Source: Bacteroidota bacterium
GTDB taxonomy: Bacteria > Bacteroidota > Ignavibacteria > UBA10030
DNA length: 58,917 bases
NCBI GenBank assembly: GCA_025454835.1
Contig: JALONQ010000015.1
Location: 1-58,917 of the forward strand
Direction: 5' to 3'
Made by a program: the position numbers and the translations under genes. How positions within the stretch are numbered: the first letter of the stretch is position 1; every line of letters begins with the position of its first letter. Positions 56,321 through 58,917 of the stretch are shown here, piece by piece. The notes under the pieces were generated by a model. It worked only from the letters and a program-made list of their open reading frames with translations. It was not told where the DNA came from and did not search any database.

Positions 56321-57088
56321 ATGTGGCCTCCCGTTCATTGTCGGATGCTGATCCTGCTGTGTGCCGCCCTGGCGGCATGCAGCAGGACGTCGCCGGAATC
56401 CGGCATCACCGATCCGCCTGCAGGAACGACGACCTTGGAGCCGATCGCTCAGTACGCCATCGGGTCGCATGTGGCAGAGCCGTCGGGCGTTGCGTATGAT
56501 CCCCGGCACAACTCGCTGTTGGTCGTGTCCGACTCTCACCCCGACGTGGCCGAGCTCACGCTCCAGGGGACGCTCATCCGCAAGATCACGACGACAAGCA
56601 CGGACCTGGAGGGGATCGGACTCTCGGCCACGGGCGACACGATCTACATCGCCGAAGAACGCAACCGTCGGATCGTCCTCTATACTTCGACCGGGACCCG
56701 TCTGTCGTCATTCTCGGCTGACGTGGCAACGCTGGCCAACAACGGATTGGAGGGAGTGTCGGTTCGCGAGAACGGGAATCTGTTCGTTCTCAACGAAAAA
56801 GAGCCAGGAATGCTTCTTGAAGTCACACCGGCCGGAACGGAACTTCGGAGGGTGCCGCTTTCCCTTGCCCTCGACTATTCCGACATTATGTTCGACCGAT
56901 CGGAACCCTGTCTCTGGATCATCAGCGACGAATCGAGGAAGGTGATGCGGACGGACCTGAACGGGACTCTGCAGAAGCAATGGAACGTCCCATTCAGCAA
57001 GGGGGAAGGGATCGTGATCGTACGCGACACCATGTACATCGTCAACGATGCCGACGCAAAACTGTATGTGTTTCTCAAACCGCAGTAA
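56321..57088 (+). CDS. SdiA-regulated-type beta-propeller lipoprotein
   Basis: The 255-residue protein has a short lipoprotein signal ('LILLCAALAAC'; start at 56321 or, tighter, Met at 56345). Repeated propeller blades follow: 'SHVAEPSGVAYDPRHNSLLVV', 'STDLEGIGLSATGDTIYIAEE', 'NNGLEGVSVRENGNLFVLNE'. This is the SdiA-regulated/phytase-like pattern. Such proteins include putative phytases and lipid A-modifying or esterase-like enzymes. In this operon an extracytoplasmic phosphate-ester role is attractive but unproven. Confidence 0.8.
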   Translation: MWPPVHCRMLILLCAALAACSRTSPESGITDPPAGTTTLEPIAQYAIGSHVAEPSGVAYDPRHNSLLVVSDSHPDVAELTLQGTLIRKITTTSTDLEGIGLSATGDTIYIAEERNRRIVLYTSTGTRLSSFSADVATLANNGLEGVSVRENGNLFVLNEKEPGMLLEVTPAGTELRRVPLSLALDYSDIMFDRSEPCLWIISDESRKVMRTDLNGTLQKQWNVPFSKGEGIVIVRDTMYIVNDADAKLYVFLKPQ

Positions 57089-57121
57089 TCATCGGACGCT
57101 TCTTCTGGAAGGATGCTCATC

Positions 57122-58318
57122 ATGAAAAACCTTGTGTACCTCTTTGGAATACTGCTCGCCGTGGTATTCCTGACTGCCGGCGCGAATGCGCAGGTGGTGA
57201 TCAATGAGATCCAATCACGCGGCGTTGCCGGGAATCTCGACTGGATCGAGATCTACAACCCCGGAGACGTTGCCGTGAACCTTGGCGGCTACACGATCTA
57301 TGACAACGGCGCCGGGGGTGCGACCCCAACGAAGCCCAAGAAAGCCTTCCCGGCTTCAGCCACGATCCCGGCGAAAGGCTTCTACGTCATCATTACGGAT
57401 ACCGCGGATTTCACGGGTGACCTCAGCGGTTTCGGCCTCTCGAGCAGCGGAGAAAAAGTGTGGCTGCATGACACCGTGCGCGGTGTGGTGGTCGACACCG
57501 TCACGTTCGGCTTGACGGGATCGGCAGCCCAGACCTATGGCCGAGGACCTGATGGGGGCGGCTGGACCGTCTTGAACGCTGTCACGCGCGGTACTTCCAA
57601 CGGCAAGATCTTCATGAACGAGGTCTATTCCCGCGGTGTAGCCGGCAATCTCGATTGGATCGAGATCTACAGCAGTGTACCGGCCCTCGTGCGACTCGGC
57701 GGCTACACGATCTATGACAACGGCGCCGGGGGTGCGACCCCAACGAAGCCCAAGAAGGCCTTCCCCGCGTCAGCCACGATCCCGGCGAACGGCTTCTACG
57801 TCATCATTACGGATACCGCGGATTTCACGGGTGACCCCAGCGGTTTCGGCCTGTCGAGCAGCGGAGAAAAGGTGTGGCTCCATGACACACTCCGTGGGAT
57901 GATCGTCGATACCGTCACGTTCGGAGCAACCGCGACTGCCGCACAATCGTACGGTCGCTCTCCGGACGGCGGGGCATGGCAAGTGCTCAACACGATCACG
58001 CGCGGTGCGACCAACGGCGGCTCAACCTCGATCGGTTCCGACGGCTCCGTCGCCACCGATTTCGCGCTGGCGCAGAACTATCCGAACCCCTTCAACCCTT
58101 CGACGACCATTCGATTCTCCGTGGCGCGTGAGTCGAACGTGCGGCTGACGGTGTTTAACCTGCTCGGGCAACCGGTGGCGACGCTGGCCGAACAGCTCGT
58201 GAACGCAGGAACACACTCCTTTGTGTTCGAAGCGACCAACCTGCCGAGCGGTGTCTACGTCTATCGCTTGGACGCGGGTGCTGCCACGCTGACGCGCACG
58301 ATGATGCTGCTGAAGTGA
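57122..58318 (+). CDS. T9SS-exported protein with duplicated lamin-tail domains
   Basis: The 398-residue protein has a signal peptide ('LLAVVFLTAGANAQ'), two lamin-tail domains and a type IX sorting domain ('FALAQNYPNPFNPSTTI', 'LPSGVYVYRL'). The LTD units are related by 138 residues (414 bases) with almost identical DNA, e.g. from 57284 and 57698, so the duplication is recent or kept by gene conversion. Last gene of the operon; secreted to the cell surface. A terminator follows. Confidence 0.9.
   Translation: MKNLVYLFGILLAVVFLTAGANAQVVINEIQSRGVAGNLDWIEIYNPGDVAVNLGGYTIYDNGAGGATPTKPKKAFPASATIPAKGFYVIITDTADFTGDLSGFGLSSSGEKVWLHDTVRGVVVDTVTFGLTGSAAQTYGRGPDGGGWTVLNAVTRGTSNGKIFMNEVYSRGVAGNLDWIEIYSSVPALVRLGGYTIYDNGAGGATPTKPKKAFPASATIPANGFYVIITDTADFTGDPSGFGLSSSGEKVWLHDTLRGMIVDTVTFGATATAAQSYGRSPDGGAWQVLNTITRGATNGGSTSIGSDGSVATDFALAQNYPNPFNPSTTIRFSVARESNVRLTVFNLLGQPVATLAEQLVNAGTHSFVFEATNLPSGVYVYRLDAGAATLTRTMMLLK
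57284..57757. repeat. near-identical direct repeats inside the lamin-tail gene
   Basis: Long identical tracts begin at 57284 and 57698, offset 414 bases. Several later blocks repeat with few changes, including synonymous sites, showing a recent duplication. Confidence 0.85.
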
Positions 58319-58362
58319 GCTCCAACGATCGGTCGGGCCCGCATCGGACCGGCCAGAAACAG

Positions 58363-58394
58363 AGAACCCCGGGGGTCTTCCCTCGGGGTTCTTC
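58363..58394 (+). terminator. terminator of the phosphate operon
   Basis: AGAACCCCG and CGGGGTTCT pair perfectly (9 bp) around a 12-base loop, followed by TC. It lies 44 bases after the last operon gene and also faces the rhodanese gene, so may act in both directions. Confidence 0.85.
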
Positions 58395-58423
58395 ATTGCT
58401 GAGGCGCAGGGACTATCGGTGGA

Positions 58424-58702
58424 TCACCCTCCGTACCCCGGCATATCGTACAGGCCACCCGCGTTCGTGACATCTACGTAGCCAGCCGTGCGAAGAAATC
58501 GCGCAGCATACGCACTGCGCGAGCCCGTGGCGCAGTACACAATGACCGGCTTGGACTTGTCGCCGAACTCGCTCAGCCGCCGCATGACGTCTTCGACGGG
58601 AATGTTGAGCGCCCCTGCGAAGTGCTCATCTTGAAATTCCTCCGGCGTCCGCACGTCCACGACGAGCGCCCCCGCTTTGATCTTGTCTTCAATCGATGCC
58701 AT
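58424..58702 (-). CDS. single-domain rhodanese-like protein
   Basis: The 92-residue protein is one rhodanese domain: 'LVVDVRTPEEFQDEHFAGALNIP' and the active-site loop 'CATGSRS' with the catalytic Cys. It resembles GlpE/PspE-type sulfurtransferases that move sulfane sulfur to cyanide or thiols. No signal peptide, so cytoplasmic. Single gene; a tandem repeat starts 17 bases upstream of its start. Confidence 0.93.
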   Translation of the reverse strand: MASIEDKIKAGALVVDVRTPEEFQDEHFAGALNIPVEDVMRRLSEFGDKSKPVIVYCATGSRSAYAARFLRTAGYVDVTNAGGLYDMPGYGG

Positions 58703-58718
58703 GTCTGCTTCCTTGTGA

Positions 58719-58917
58719 TAAGATGTTTACCGCAAAGTCGCTAAGGCGCAAGAACACATTTCATCTGGACTAGCGTCTTTGCGTCTTAGCGGTGCGCAAC
58801 TTCTACACTAAGATGTTTACCGCAAAGTCGCCAAGGCGCAAGAACACATTTCATTTCGACCAGCGTCTTTGCGTCTTAGCGGTGCGCAACTTCTACACTA
58901 AGATGTTTACCGCAAAG
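58719..58917. repeat. 90-bp tandem repeat, running off the window
   Basis: Units start at 58720, 58810 and 58900 (AAGATGTTTACCGCAAAG...), exactly 90 bases apart. The first two complete copies differ by only a few bases, and a third begins before the edge. Each contains an imperfect inverted repeat (ACCGCAAAGTCGC..., then GCGTCTTTGCGTCTTAGCGGT). There are no repeat/spacer units, so it is not CRISPR. Confidence 0.85.

Noticed and set aside
58719-58917. CRISPR array
   Set aside because: Units are contiguous 90-bp copies with no variable spacers, and no cas gene is present.

Overview
The window is GC-rich, densely coding DNA from a member of the Fibrobacterota-Chlorobiota-Bacteroidota group. Three predicted secreted proteins end in the C-terminal 'QNYPNPFNPST/TT' domain used by the type IX secretion system (T9SS). 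The B-type succinate dehydrogenase, Porin_O_P-like outer-membrane protein and many lipoproteins fit that group. Clear Shine-Dalgarno sequences and the GC content point to a Chlorobiota/Ignavibacteria/Kapaibacteria-like lineage rather than classical Bacteroidia; this placement is inference. No rRNA, tRNA, CRISPR array, prophage or IS element was recognised.

Layout. 0-6 kb: a truncated LuxR-type regulator, a DinG-family helicase, a T9SS cargo protein, a YciI-like exported protein and a serine beta-lactamase-like lipoprotein. 6-14 kb (minus strand): a lipoprotein, a Tat-exported metallo-hydrolase, Obg, an uncharacterised 394-residue protein and a 1216-residue TPR protein. 14.4-17.3 kb: a nine-haem cytochrome carrying a T9SS signal. 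17.6-27 kb (minus strand): sdhCAB, ftsX, pheA, two lipoproteins, recR, ybaB and a class V aminotransferase. 27-35 kb: a beta-barrel protein and a small PstS-like protein, facing two large PAS histidine kinases. 35-38.5 kb: an overlapping nucleotidyltransferase / B12-radical SAM / methyltransferase operon. 38.7-40.5 kb: a Spy-like protein, then a fluoride riboswitch with crcB and a DUF190 gene. 40.5-43.5 kb: a ROK kinase / MFS permease / SIS-domain sugar operon. 43.6-44.8 kb: a tandem adenylate kinase.

44.9-58.4 kb is the most interesting part. A membrane-anchored PhnD-like binding protein, an NtrB-like histidine kinase and an NtrC-like sigma-54 activator form one minus-strand operon. Divergent from it, a sigma-54-type -24/-12 element (48816-48831) precedes ten plus-strand genes with gaps of at most 58 bp, ending at a hairpin terminator (58363-58394). 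These encode a divergent CYTH-like protein, a canonical CYTH triphosphate-tunnel protein, a 53-residue membrane peptide, a DASS/SLC13 anion transporter, a PhoU-like DUF47 protein, a PiT phosphate transporter, a Porin_O_P barrel, a double lamin-tail lipoprotein, an SdiA-regulated-type beta-propeller lipoprotein and a T9SS-exported lamin-tail protein. I read it as a sensor-controlled phosphate (or oxyanion) acquisition and polyphosphate-handling system running from cell surface to cytoplasm.

Spacers are rich in short dispersed repeats: CACAGAGA/CACAAAG inverted repeats, GCGTCTTTGCGTC units, a 7-bp tandem repeat and CTCCAT runs. A 90-bp tandem repeat runs off the right edge.
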